From positions 829,001-893,000 of the forward strand of contig JACKPC010000002.1 of assembly GCA_024233835.1 (NCBI GenBank): a DNA stretch of 64,000 nt, in the 5' to 3' direction. The notes beneath the pieces are model-generated. The model was not told where the DNA came from and searched no databases. It saw only the letters and a list, made by a program, of their open reading frames with translations. This document shows, piece after piece, positions 24,934 to 34,206 of the stretch (position 1 is its first letter; every line of letters begins with the position of its first letter). Origin of the DNA: Leptospiraceae bacterium (GTDB lineage Bacteria > Spirochaetota > Leptospiria > Leptospirales > Leptospiraceae). The translations under genes were made by a program, and so were the position numbers.

Positions 24934-26100
24934 TCAAGAAAAATATAACATATAGACAGCCTGTAAGCCACCTGTAACGGCCCCCAGGACCGAACCAATA
25001 AGAATTAGAATGTATTCATCTTCCTGGAAAGCAGAGCGAAGGATAGGCTCGAATTCTTCCGGGGGCAAGGCTTTCATCCGAGAAAACATATTTTTCTCGA
25101 TAGACATAGCCCTCTCCATGTATTTTTCCAGTTGGTTTGAAGCTTTTTTTAGAGACTCTACTACTTCCTCCTGGAGTTCTTTAAATTCCCTACCCTCTGC
25201 CGGAGTTTCTTTTAAAATTTCTCCACTTACTTTGAGGATTGTTTCTATCAATTTCCTGGCAACTCGTTTATATAAAACTTCTTCCATTACATTGGAACCG
25301 GTTAGAATCTTTGTAGCAAAAAGCTGGGAATATTTCTTCGAGACTTCTTCCTGTCTCTTTAAGAATAAACCCTGGTAAGCAAAAAAACCAAATCTCTTTT
25401 CATTAAGAGGACGAAAAATCATAGTAAGAGCCAGCCAGTTCGTTATAAAGCCCACAAAGACACCCTGAAGAGGTAAAGTCCACCACTGAGGATAAACCAA
25501 CCACAGAAGTGCCTGCATACCACCCAGTATAGCTCCGAATACAAATCCACTTTTTTCGATAAAAGAAAACTCTTTAGAACCCACTTCTTCAAAGATCTCA
25601 ACAATCTGCTCGACATTGGGGCCGGTTAGCTTACGAAGAACCAGAGAACGAAAATTGAATACACCGGAAGGGTTTTCCTTTATTTTCTGGCTAATTTCTT
25701 TTACCGCATGAGAGGAACGAAGCTTCACTTCCGCAATAATCAGATCTTCCTGTTCTTTTAAAGTATCCATCTGAGAAGGAAAAACTTCATGTAATAATTC
25801 ATCACATATTTGTGGAATCATCGCATCTACTATGGGCTGAAAGTCCTTTTCCATAAGCTCCGGATCTACCTTTGCAAAAAACTCCTCAAGACGAATCAGC
25901 TTTTCGGTCATTATCTTTATCGATTTTAGTGCAAGATTCGGAGCCTTCCTGGGAACAATTCCCTGCCAGCCCAGATAAGGTGGAATACCCACAAATTTGA
26001 GAGGATAAAAGGTCATGCGAAGCGCTAAGACATTGGTTACCCAACCGATGAAGCCATAGGTAAAAGGCATTAAGAGAATTCCGAGGGTATCAGCGTTCAT
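24934..26100 (-). CDS. DUF445 family membrane protein
   Basis: 388 aa. Membrane segments at the N-terminus (LLMPFTYGFIGWVTNVLALRM), the middle (LQGVFVGFITNWLALTMIF) and the C-terminus (LILIGSVLGAVTGGLQAVYM). The 'GWVTNVLALRMTFYP' and 'GFITNWLALTMIFRP' halves are the duplicated DUF445/YheB signature. The family function is unknown; in other bacteria it is a membrane protein with long cytoplasmic or extracytoplasmic helical hairpins. Ends 144 bp before the TPR gene and starts four bases downstream of the 26104-26727 gene. Confidence 0.85.
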   Translation of the reverse strand: MNADTLGILLMPFTYGFIGWVTNVLALRMTFYPLKFVGIPPYLGWQGIVPRKAPNLALKSIKIMTEKLIRLEEFFAKVDPELMEKDFQPIVDAMIPQICDELLHEVFPSQMDTLKEQEDLIIAEVKLRSSHAVKEISQKIKENPSGVFNFRSLVLRKLTGPNVEQIVEIFEEVGSKEFSFIEKSGFVFGAILGGMQALLWLVYPQWWTLPLQGVFVGFITNWLALTMIFRPLNEKRFGFFAYQGLFLKRQEEVSKKYSQLFATKILTGSNVMEEVLYKRVARKLIETILKVSGEILKETPAEGREFKELQEEVVESLKKASNQLEKYMERAMSIEKNMFSRMKALPPEEFEPILRSAFQEDEYILILIGSVLGAVTGGLQAVYMLYFS

Positions 26101-26103
26101 AAA

Positions 26104-26727
26104 TCACAAAATGTTGAGAAGCCGCTTCAATGAATGCTCACGACTGGAAGAATGGATACTTAAAGCATTATATATATTTAAATTTATTTTTCCTAATAAC
26201 CGGGAAAGTTTATTATCCGGTAAAAAAACACAGATATCGAGGATTTTTAAGGGCTTCTTTTCAAAAACATAATACAGAATATCAGCAGCCTTTCTGTCTT
26301 CCATAGCCAGCAAGGTCTTTGCGGCTAATTCATCCTGCATGTAAATGAGGGTCTCTCCTAAATAATCCAGAGAAAGACCTGAAGCAATGCGCAGCACTTC
26401 TTTGATTTCCAATACCCTGGTGATTCTTGCAGCAACAGATGGTTCTATGTAGGACTTTATCAGGGAATAGAGTAAAAAGCCGGGTATAAATTTTATCGTG
26501 ACACCTGTCATTTCAAAAGCCTTATCAACCCCTGCCGTCTGCAAGTAAATAATCTGGTCAACGAGCTTCCGAATTTCTCCAAGAGTATCTTCCGAAAGAC
26601 CGGTAAGAGTCTCCGGCAGATTGTCTCCTAATAGAGACTCAAGATATGCGATGCTGGTATCCTTTTCCGTTTCCATCTTCTCAAAGTAATATGGAGATAA
26701 GAGGATTTTTTGTATAGAAAAAATCAT
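26104..26727 (-). CDS. Unknown helical cytoplasmic protein
   Basis: The frame stays open upstream to 27132, but that part lies antisense to the lipoprotein gene and has poor composition. I choose ATG 26727 (207 aa); ATG 26676 (METEKDTSIAYL, 190 aa) is also possible. All-helical, with a repeated architecture (LGDNLPETLTGLSEDTLGEI; LEIKEVLRIASGL; MEDRKAADILYYVFEKK) that recalls MgtE-N/FliG-like 'AADILY' helical repeats. It is four bases upstream of the DUF445 gene, so the two are co-transcribed. Confidence 0.6.
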   Translation of the reverse strand: MIFSIQKILLSPYYFEKMETEKDTSIAYLESLLGDNLPETLTGLSEDTLGEIRKLVDQIIYLQTAGVDKAFEMTGVTIKFIPGFLLYSLIKSYIEPSVAARITRVLEIKEVLRIASGLSLDYLGETLIYMQDELAAKTLLAMEDRKAADILYYVFEKKPLKILDICVFLPDNKLSRLLGKINLNIYNALSIHSSSREHSLKRLLNIL

Positions 26728-26777
26728 TTTTTTTGAAAACTTTTGTTCCAAAGTGCAAATTTCAAACCCTTTATTAT
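26728..26777. promoter_or_regulatory. Divergent intergenic promoter region
   Basis: Only 50 bases separate the chosen leftward start (26727) from the rightward ATG (26778). Promoters for both directions must overlap here or lie inside the genes. No clear -35/-10 pair can be fixed by eye. Confidence 0.35.
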
Positions 26778-29729
26778 ATGAGGTACTTAATTTTTCTTTT
26801 GTTCCTGACTGCTGTCTGTGCTCCCGGCTCCAGGAAAAAGTCTGTTTTCTCTTTCGATTCCCTCGAAGAAAACACAGCAGAAGGTTTGTCCTTCTATTAC
26901 GCGACTCCTCCCTTCCGTCCGGAGGAGGAATACTCACAGGAAGCGGAAAATTTAGCGGGTCCGACTCTGTATAAAAATGAAAAAGTCGTCTGCTTATTTT
27001 CCTGGCCTTCGTTTCTCTGGGAAAAGGAATGGGGACCACGTTTTCGCTTATGTTTTCCCCTCTCGGAAGGAGAGAATCTTTCTTATTTGCTTTCCCAGTT
27101 TTACAGGCAAAAAGAAGGAAAACAGAGATCAACTGGAGAACTAAATAGTCGATACGGTAAAATTTTTTACTCTTATTTCAGTTCTTCAGAGCTTCTGAAC
27201 TTATTCCGGGAAGAAGAAGGACAAAAGGCCTTACTGGGAGATATATTTTTAAAAGAGAAGTTTAAAAAAGAAAATATTACAGGAGGAATTTATTTCAACC
27301 AGGAAAATTCTTCCCATATAGAAACAAGTTTTGCTTCTGACTACTTCAGTCTATTTCTCCTGAAAGAAAAAGCTTATCTCATTTTATTTGCAAGAGAAGC
27401 CGAATTTAGCTCCTATAAGCGACACTACCTTGCTTTTCGATTCTTGAAAGATTCGGAATTATATCAGAATATAAGTATATTTTTGGAAAGCATAAAATCA
27501 AAAAATCAAAAATTGCAAGAAGAATGTATTCCGGATTTACCAGTATTAACAGAAGTTTCTATTTCATCCTCATCGGCTTTCTCAAAATTTATAGAAATTC
27601 AAAATCCCTTTCCTGACAAAAGCATTTGCTTAAATCCGCTTTCTATAAAACTAAATGATAGCACTGTATTCTCCCAAACTTCAGGCTTTATGCTTCCCTC
27701 CGCAGTAAAGCTTTTTAGCGATGAAGATTCAAAACTTAACTCGATTCATACTCAATCTGAAAACTGGAAGGAGTTAAAAACCGGTGTTACTATTACATTA
27801 GCTAACGACTATGCGATACAAGAATATCCAATTCCTCCTGAATTTCAGGATAGTTGGGAAGATGAATATTTCTCCTACCATGTAAACTCAAAGGACAATT
27901 CTAAGCACAATCCATTATACCCCGACCTTAGCGACTGTATGAATCCTGGTATAAACCTGATGGAAAGTTATGATAATGTATGTAAGCCGGAAGATTTTCA
28001 ATTAAGTGAGATAAATTACAGTGGTTTCTACACAGGAAAAGGACTTTCCTATCACGATAAATTTTTAGAATTAGAATACAGAGGAGAAAAAGACTGTTCA
28101 GCAACACAAATTTACCTACAAATTGATACTCATAAAGTTCCCTTTAGCTGTAGAACTCAAACAATCAGCAAGGGGTTCTATACTTTCGGTAGAAAAAAAT
28201 ATCTTTATTCCGTTCCACAATTAATAGAAAGAAATCTTATCTTTTTAAAAACCTCTTCCAGAATTTCTCTACAATCTAAAGAAGAAGAGAGACTACTATT
28301 TCCCGGTTTTTCCGAAAACGAATTTCTATTAAATAAAGATCAAAAAGGACACTTTCATTCTATAATATTTGATAATACTAAATATGCTTTTCATAATGCT
28401 TATATTTCTCCTCTACTCAGCCCCGGTACCTTAGCTGTTCATTCCATGAGTCCCGGTGAAAAAAATCCCGTTTCCTCTTCTATCCACTCTATTCAGATTA
28501 ACGAAGTAGCCTGGATGGGTAGCTATTCTTTGGAAGGAGAGTCCTTACCGGAAGAAGAATTCCTCGAATTAAAAGGCAAGGGCCCGGGTTCTATTCAAAT
28601 AAATATAGATTATTCAGATAATCGAAAAACTTATTTTTTAGTCCTGAATGAGGAAGTTTTTCACACAATCCAGAGAAGTGAAAATACTTGCTTTTCAATA
28701 CCGAACTCCATTAGAGATTCCGATTTCACCTTACCAAATCAAAAAACAAGTATTAGTATTATTGATATGAACACCGGAGTCTTACTGGATTCACTTGATT
28801 ACAATCCATCTAAAAATGAAGGCTTAAATGATACTTCCAATAAAATTCGAGCCTCTTTTAGTCGAACCCCAATGGATAATTTTCATTTAAGTTCTCAGAA
28901 CCCGGAAAATATTGGAAACTGCGGAGAGCACTTTTTAGCCAGTCCGGGAAATGATAATTATTTTAGTTCTTTTTTATATACGATAAACCATATGCAGGGA
29001 CTGGTATCACCTTATTCTTTACACGGACAAAAGCTTAACCTGTCTGTCAAAGAATATTCGATAGCTCCTGCTACGGACAATAAATATTTGATTCCCTTGC
29101 AACATTCTGAATTCTCCCCTATTCTATTTCCTATATTTTCTTATTCCAACAGTCTGTATTACCGGGAAATAGATGGTATAGATTCGATAAGCTACGCATA
29201 TTCTCCCAATATTTTTATTGATGCGATATCACCCATTCCTCTCAACAGTCAGAATGAATGGGTAAGGATATGCAACTTACAGGAAAGAACGGTTTTTGCA
29301 AATCAGCTTATAATCGAAGACACATCTTCACCCGATAGACTAAGAGATTTTTTTTCTGTATATCCTGATATAAATCCTTTGTCTACCCAAGAAGGATTTA
29401 ACTTACAGAAGGAAAGTTTAGGTAAAGGAGACTGTGCTTATGTATTAGATCCCGATGCAAGAGATGTAAAGCTTCCGCTAAAAGGAAATCTTCCGCTCGC
29501 AGTCTGGACTGTAGAAAGCTCTAAAACTATTGGTAATGGGCTTTCCGCTTCAGAAAATATAGATCTCTATGAAGAAAAAGATGGCATACTCTATCACCTA
29601 CATTCCTATGGAAATCGTCATTCCGCTTATCCCTTTAAGCTGAACCTATCCACAGGAAAACGTGCCATTCTTATAGAAGGAAAACAGGGTGAGAATCTAA
29701 ATGACTATATGATAGAGGAAGACTTATGA
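26778..29729 (+). CDS. Large lipoprotein with lamin-tail-like repeats
   Basis: 983 aa from ATG 26778, chosen because it yields a lipoprotein signal (MRYLIFLLFLTAVCAPGS, Cys at lipobox LTAVC). An upstream ATG at 26733 gives no sensible leader. Several segments resemble LTD (lamin tail) strands: VSISSSSAFSKFIEIQNPF, QLSEINYSGFYTGKGL, then KFLELEYRG, SIQINEVAWMGSYSLEG, then EEEFLELKGKGPG, and SPIPLNSQNEWVRICNL. LTD domains occur in extracellular nucleases and cell-surface proteins. Membrane anchoring makes it surface or periplasmic. Its stop overlaps the next ATG by four bases. Confidence 0.72.
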   Translation: MRYLIFLLFLTAVCAPGSRKKSVFSFDSLEENTAEGLSFYYATPPFRPEEEYSQEAENLAGPTLYKNEKVVCLFSWPSFLWEKEWGPRFRLCFPLSEGENLSYLLSQFYRQKEGKQRSTGELNSRYGKIFYSYFSSSELLNLFREEEGQKALLGDIFLKEKFKKENITGGIYFNQENSSHIETSFASDYFSLFLLKEKAYLILFAREAEFSSYKRHYLAFRFLKDSELYQNISIFLESIKSKNQKLQEECIPDLPVLTEVSISSSSAFSKFIEIQNPFPDKSICLNPLSIKLNDSTVFSQTSGFMLPSAVKLFSDEDSKLNSIHTQSENWKELKTGVTITLANDYAIQEYPIPPEFQDSWEDEYFSYHVNSKDNSKHNPLYPDLSDCMNPGINLMESYDNVCKPEDFQLSEINYSGFYTGKGLSYHDKFLELEYRGEKDCSATQIYLQIDTHKVPFSCRTQTISKGFYTFGRKKYLYSVPQLIERNLIFLKTSSRISLQSKEEERLLFPGFSENEFLLNKDQKGHFHSIIFDNTKYAFHNAYISPLLSPGTLAVHSMSPGEKNPVSSSIHSIQINEVAWMGSYSLEGESLPEEEFLELKGKGPGSIQINIDYSDNRKTYFLVLNEEVFHTIQRSENTCFSIPNSIRDSDFTLPNQKTSISIIDMNTGVLLDSLDYNPSKNEGLNDTSNKIRASFSRTPMDNFHLSSQNPENIGNCGEHFLASPGNDNYFSSFLYTINHMQGLVSPYSLHGQKLNLSVKEYSIAPATDNKYLIPLQHSEFSPILFPIFSYSNSLYYREIDGIDSISYAYSPNIFIDAISPIPLNSQNEWVRICNLQERTVFANQLIIEDTSSPDRLRDFFSVYPDINPLSTQEGFNLQKESLGKGDCAYVLDPDARDVKLPLKGNLPLAVWTVESSKTIGNGLSASENIDLYEEKDGILYHLHSYGNRHSAYPFKLNLSTGKRAILIEGKQGENLNDYMIEEDL

Positions 29730-31051
29730 TTATTCTTATATTCCTAATATTTACATTTCCCATTCTTTCTAAGCCAGAATACTCCCTGGAAACAATCCTT
29801 CTCAGGCAGGAAGGCAGTTTTTCCGGGAAAACAGAAAAAGAAACAGAATATGTATCTGAGTCAGATATTCTTCTGGTACCAAATTTTTACTATTCAGAAG
29901 AGGACAAAGAACGAAGTTTTGATTTAAGTTTCCAACTGGTAAAAAGAGGAAAACAATCGGATGCAAACCAATTTTTTTGGGCAGGCAAAAATCTTTACTA
30001 TTCAAGAAATTTTTCCACATTCTCCGTGTTTTTGGGAAGAAAGCAGGATTCTATTTATGATACGATCTTTAATTCTTATTACGATGGCCTGGAAGGTCTT
30101 GGAATTCAAATTAATTTTTCTTCAAGAACCAGACTCTTTCTTTCTTTATTGGATTATTACAGAGCATTTCCATTATTAGAAAAGAATCTATTCCTGAATA
30201 AGAAATCTGAGTCCCAAAAAGGAGCGATGTGGAGACATGGTTTAAAACTGGAATATGATAAGGATAGCTTGAGAAGTCTTTTTTATCTGAATTATACAAA
30301 CACCGGAAGCGCAGGTAAATACAGCAATGAGGACCCGCTGAAAAAAGGCAGGGGAGATAGAGATTTTCTGATACACTCAGGTATATTACTTCAATATAAG
30401 CGGTTTACTAATTTCGGTACAATAGATTCAGCTCTTTTATTCTGTGTGTCCAGAGGAATAGATAAAACTCTTTTTCATCCCGTACGCAAAGATAGTAGTC
30501 TTCCGGTAAGCGGGGAAATGTTATCAGGGAAAATAGAGTGGAGAAATCCCTTATTTCGCATATCATCCTCCTTCTATCTACCGGATGCAGATAAAACAAA
30601 TGCGGAAAAAGAAATCTTAGAATTAGGATATACAGGATTGGGAACGAATCCATTATCTTCTCAACTCTTAGTGAATCTCCTCGATTTCTACCCCTCGGCC
30701 TGGATCACAGAAAATGCGTGGGAAAAAAGTTTTTCGACTAAATCTGCAAGAAGAAACTCTTTTTTTACCCAACTGGGTTTTCAAGTTCAAATAGAAGAAT
30801 ATGAATTAGGAGTATCTTATGAACATATTGTCCCTCAAAAAGAAATAGCTTCGTACGGAGGAGGACTTGTATGGAACAAGGCCCACTATGAACGATACTT
30901 TCTCGGAGAATTTACACTCAGTATAGGCTTTAGAGAAAAAAAAGAAGAAAACTTTTACTTCACAATTTCCTACTCCGACCTAAAGCAAACAGGTGGAGAA
31001 GCACCCATAAAAGCAAAAGGCCTTGGTATAAAGGCCGGAATGAGGTTCTAA
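29726..31051 (+). CDS. Outer-membrane beta-barrel-like protein
   Basis: 441 aa. Signal peptide (MIILIFLIFTFPILSKPEYS). The rest alternates polar and aromatic strands (DILLVPNFYYSEED, RTRLFLSLLDYYRAF, FQVQIEEYELGVSYEHIV, NFYFTISYSDLKQ) and ends GLGIKAGMRF with a C-terminal Phe, as outer-membrane barrels do. Translationally coupled to both neighbours (ATGA overlap before, one-base overlap after). Specific family not recognised. Confidence 0.65.
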   Translation: MIILIFLIFTFPILSKPEYSLETILLRQEGSFSGKTEKETEYVSESDILLVPNFYYSEEDKERSFDLSFQLVKRGKQSDANQFFWAGKNLYYSRNFSTFSVFLGRKQDSIYDTIFNSYYDGLEGLGIQINFSSRTRLFLSLLDYYRAFPLLEKNLFLNKKSESQKGAMWRHGLKLEYDKDSLRSLFYLNYTNTGSAGKYSNEDPLKKGRGDRDFLIHSGILLQYKRFTNFGTIDSALLFCVSRGIDKTLFHPVRKDSSLPVSGEMLSGKIEWRNPLFRISSSFYLPDADKTNAEKEILELGYTGLGTNPLSSQLLVNLLDFYPSAWITENAWEKSFSTKSARRNSFFTQLGFQVQIEEYELGVSYEHIVPQKEIASYGGGLVWNKAHYERYFLGEFTLSIGFREKKEENFYFTISYSDLKQTGGEAPIKAKGLGIKAGMRF

Positions 31052-32784
31052 TGTATCAATCACTATATAAATTATGTTTTATCATCCTTTTTTATTTTAT
31101 AAGTTGCTCTAAGGATAAAAATGTTTCGAGAGCTTATCTGGAGCAAATGGTTGGTGATGCAAATCTTCCTTCTGAAGGTATCTATTTTTCTTATCCGGGA
31201 AAATATAGTCCGGAAGATAAAAAAAATCTGGTTACAGAAATAATTCTGAATTTACTCAATCAAGCCAAGACTTCTATAGAGATCTATGCCTACTCTTTCG
31301 ATAATCCTAAACTCATAGAAAGCCTGCAAGAGGCAAGACAAAGAGGGGTAAAAATCAAAATCGTAGGAGATACAGAAAAAGACTATTCTCTTCTTATAAA
31401 AAGCGGATTTCAAATTGAGTTATGGAAAGCTTCCGGCTTACACCATATAAAAGCTATCTTAGTTGATAGAAGTTCTTTTTTATTCGGAACAGGAAATTTT
31501 TCAAAATACGGTTTGCGCTCTAATTATAATGCGTATTTTCTAAAATATCTAAGCCCTGAAGAGGGGGATCAAGTTTTTCAATTTTTAGAAGAAAAATATC
31601 CGGAAAGTTTTTTAGTTTTAGGTGAGCATATCCTGATCAATTCTCCATCTAAAGGAAAGCTAATTCAGGATACACTTATACAACAAATTCAATCAGCAAC
31701 AAAAGAAATACACTATCTCATTTTTGATCACTTTGATCCTATTGTAAGTTATGCTCTGAAAGAAGCCGCTCAAAGAGGTGTACTCATAAAAGCTATTTAT
31801 GATTCTCCCGTAGATCCGGAAGGTGAATATTTAAGTTCCTTATCCCCTTTTATAGAAGTATACAGAGATGGAAACGAGGATAAATATAAAGAAGATGGAA
31901 TCTATCATGGAGGTCTTTTACACCATAAAAGTATGTTGATTGATAATAAAGTTCTGCTCAGTGGCTCTTATAATTATTCCAGGAGTGCAAGGGACGATAA
32001 CCGCGAAATGTTTATAATTTCCTATAAACCATCAGATATCGAAGATTTTTTAGAAGAATATAAAAGAGTGGAAGAACATGCCTATCGTGTTTATCCGGAA
32101 GTTAAAGATTTTTTAAACCCAGAGTCAATACAAAACCTAAGTCTATCGGCTACAAATAGTCTCTGTATACAAAAAAAAATAGATTTCTTTCCAAAAGAAG
32201 AAGCACTCATTTTGGATATTCAAAAAGGACTTTTTTCTTCGATAATTTATATCCCGATAAAAGATAAAAAAAGTTGCTATCCTTTATCGGATAGAGAAAG
32301 CATTTCCTCAGGACTTGCTGCCTTTACAAAAACAGTGTGGTTTTATGACTCGGAGTATTTTTCCGGTATGAACTTTTCGTTTCGACATTCGCTTCAAAAG
32401 GAAATTTACAGGGAAAACATTACATTAGATATAGAAAATATTAATAAATACATATATCCTATAAAAGTTCAAAAAACTCCCGACGCTTCCTTTATAATTC
32501 AATTCAAAGATTTTCCAATTTCTACTATATCTCTTTTAGAAGCAGGTAAAAAAATAAAAACTTTATCCTTCGAGAAAACTACAGACCCGTATAGCTATAA
32601 AGTTTTTTCTGAATTATCCAATTCGGGTTCGATTTTACTCATAAACCAAAATTTCTTTAGCTGCCTTAAGAAAAAAGAAGAAAACCTTTCTGATGTATTA
32701 GAATTCATTTTAGATCGTTATTACTTAAAATCCTATATGAGCGACAGAAAATTGGAAAAAGCAAATTGTTATGATGTGAATTGA
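31051..32784 (+). CDS. Phospholipase D-like lipoprotein
   Basis: 577 aa. Lipobox FISCSKD at residues 17-23. Two PLD half-sites: LHHIKAILVDRSSFLFGTGN (HxK...D...GTGN) and LLHHKSMLIDNKVLLSGSYN (HxK...D...GSYN), with SIEIYAYSFDNP before the first. PLD-superfamily enzymes cut phosphodiester bonds in lipids or nucleic acids. The C-terminal 220 residues carry no recognised domain. Beside an LTD-like lipoprotein and a barrel, the operon looks like a surface system handling nucleic acid or lipids. Confidence 0.85.
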   Translation: MYQSLYKLCFIILFYFISCSKDKNVSRAYLEQMVGDANLPSEGIYFSYPGKYSPEDKKNLVTEIILNLLNQAKTSIEIYAYSFDNPKLIESLQEARQRGVKIKIVGDTEKDYSLLIKSGFQIELWKASGLHHIKAILVDRSSFLFGTGNFSKYGLRSNYNAYFLKYLSPEEGDQVFQFLEEKYPESFLVLGEHILINSPSKGKLIQDTLIQQIQSATKEIHYLIFDHFDPIVSYALKEAAQRGVLIKAIYDSPVDPEGEYLSSLSPFIEVYRDGNEDKYKEDGIYHGGLLHHKSMLIDNKVLLSGSYNYSRSARDDNREMFIISYKPSDIEDFLEEYKRVEEHAYRVYPEVKDFLNPESIQNLSLSATNSLCIQKKIDFFPKEEALILDIQKGLFSSIIYIPIKDKKSCYPLSDRESISSGLAAFTKTVWFYDSEYFSGMNFSFRHSLQKEIYRENITLDIENINKYIYPIKVQKTPDASFIIQFKDFPISTISLLEAGKKIKTLSFEKTTDPYSYKVFSELSNSGSILLINQNFFSCLKKKEENLSDVLEFILDRYYLKSYMSDRKLEKANCYDVN

Positions 32785-33102
32785 ACTTGACTTCTAATAC
32801 TCTTCCTTAAGTCTATAAAAAAAACCAAAGAGAGGTGTTGCAAATGAACGACATGCACGTAGTAGGAAGCCTTGCAGGTGTAGTATTTATGGTGGGAATG
32901 GTAGTCTATATTTTTTTCCTTTTGAAAAAAAATCTTCGTTAGGATAGGAAGAAAAGGCTCATCACCCTAAAAAATTAAATGCAATCCCAAAAAAATCTAT
33001 ATAGCAAATTTTCAGTTTATCCGAATTTTATATTAGGATAAATTGTGATTAATGGGATTGCCTTCATGAAGTTTATTTACTGATTCTGCGGTAGATTCGA
33101 CT
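32785..33102. other. Gap of 318 bp holding one tiny gene
   Basis: Contains the 32-codon gene 32844-32942. Upstream, TTGACT (32787-32792) and TATAAA-like bases near 32814 suggest a promoter, but the spacing is over-long. Nothing else is evident. Confidence 0.35.
32844..32942 (+). CDS. Tiny single-helix membrane protein (32 aa)
   Basis: ATG 32844, AGAGGTG ribosome site at 32831-32837, TAG at 32940-32942. The product is one hydrophobic helix (VGSLAGVVFMVGMVVYIFFL) with a basic C-terminal tail KKNLR. It looks like a small inner-membrane peptide such as those that regulate larger membrane complexes. It has a good ribosome site. Confidence 0.6.
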   Translation: MNDMHVVGSLAGVVFMVGMVVYIFFLLKKNLR

Positions 33103-34182
33103 TTATGGTAGTCCCTTTTTTTTTATTTCTTTTGCGAGTTCAATACCGCCTAACACGCAGCGACTCACATCCCCTCCCCACAACCAGTCCCCAATAGGCC
33201 AAATATTTGTTTTATAACACATATCAAGATAAGCCCTATACTTTTCAGAAGAAAAATCAAGCTCTAATTCTCTTTCAAAAAGAGAAGAATCCGGGAAAGC
33301 ATATCTCCATTTACGTGGATAAAATTCATCCGGTACTTTATCTTCCAACTCCTGTAAGCCTAATAGAGCAAGCGCTCTTGGAAGAAAATATTCTGCGGCT
33401 GCAAAACTGGCAGGAAGGGGTTTGTAATTCTCATCCACCCAGCGTTCAAGATTACGGGAACTAAAAGAAGCGGAAAATTGAATCGATAAAATCAGGGTGT
33501 TGGTTTCTGGAGGATACTTTTTGCTTTCAAGAGTAATAAGTTCCATCTCTGTCCCTCGTTCTCCCTGAATAGTGGAAAGAGAGTGAATCTTAGATAATAA
33601 ATCATTTGAAAGATTCCTCCAGAGTCCGGTAATAATCAAAATCGAGGTATATTCAGAATAATCCCGAGTAAAGTTATCCCATTCCGTCATAATACCGGAG
33701 TTTTTCAAACTTGAAATAATGCCCGGTAAATGTTGCGCCAGAATAACCGTATCAAAAGAAGCTTCTTTTCCATTCGTAAAGCTTAAAGTCCAGGATTCCA
33801 TTTCCGGATTACGGCTAATTTTTTCTAACTCATGCTGCAAGAAAATATTCTTAGTATCCAGTAAGGCCGTTGACACGCACTTCATTCCCGTCTTTGGAAA
33901 AAAAAGATCGATATCCTCTCCAGCAGAAAGAAAGCCCGAGTCCATACAGTGAAAAGATAAGTAATTCCTGAGAGAAAAATTTGCAACCTGTCTCCCTCCA
34001 TCTAAATACGAAATCGGATCTCGAAAAAAGGTCGCTCCTACATCAAACTTCTCATTGGTAGCTAATTGAACCGTATACAAACGCCCGGAAGTAGTCTTTG
34101 ACTTTTCAAAAACAACTGAACCGGGTAGTTCTTTCTGCAGGACAGAACCACTAATTCCACTTCCTATTATAGCAATACTCAT
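33103..34182 (-). CDS. FAD-dependent oxidoreductase, renalase/amine-oxidase-like
   Basis: 359 aa. N-terminal dinucleotide-binding motif IAIIGSGISGSVL (residues 3-15), the next VVFEKSKTTSGRLYT fits the GG/GR FAD-contact loop, and KFDVGATFFR is the substrate-region entry typical of renalase-like enzymes. The C-terminal WPIGDWLWGGDVSRCVLGGI is the conserved FAD-binding closing motif. The substrate is unknown. It is monocistronic by context (25 bp gap to the Rpn gene). Confidence 0.85.
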   Translation of the reverse strand: MSIAIIGSGISGSVLQKELPGSVVFEKSKTTSGRLYTVQLATNEKFDVGATFFRDPISYLDGGRQVANFSLRNYLSFHCMDSGFLSAGEDIDLFFPKTGMKCVSTALLDTKNIFLQHELEKISRNPEMESWTLSFTNGKEASFDTVILAQHLPGIISSLKNSGIMTEWDNFTRDYSEYTSILIITGLWRNLSNDLLSKIHSLSTIQGERGTEMELITLESKKYPPETNTLILSIQFSASFSSRNLERWVDENYKPLPASFAAAEYFLPRALALLGLQELEDKVPDEFYPRKWRYAFPDSSLFERELELDFSSEKYRAYLDMCYKTNIWPIGDWLWGGDVSRCVLGGIELAKEIKKKGLP

Positions 34183-34206
34183 TTTAGATTACCTTATGCT
34201 AACATA

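Noticed and set aside
26733..27132. Long leftward start (27132) for the 26104 gene and a plus-strand ATG at 26733
   Set aside because: The extended leftward part lies antisense to the lipoprotein gene with poor composition. The 26733 start lacks a lipoprotein leader, while 26778 gives one.
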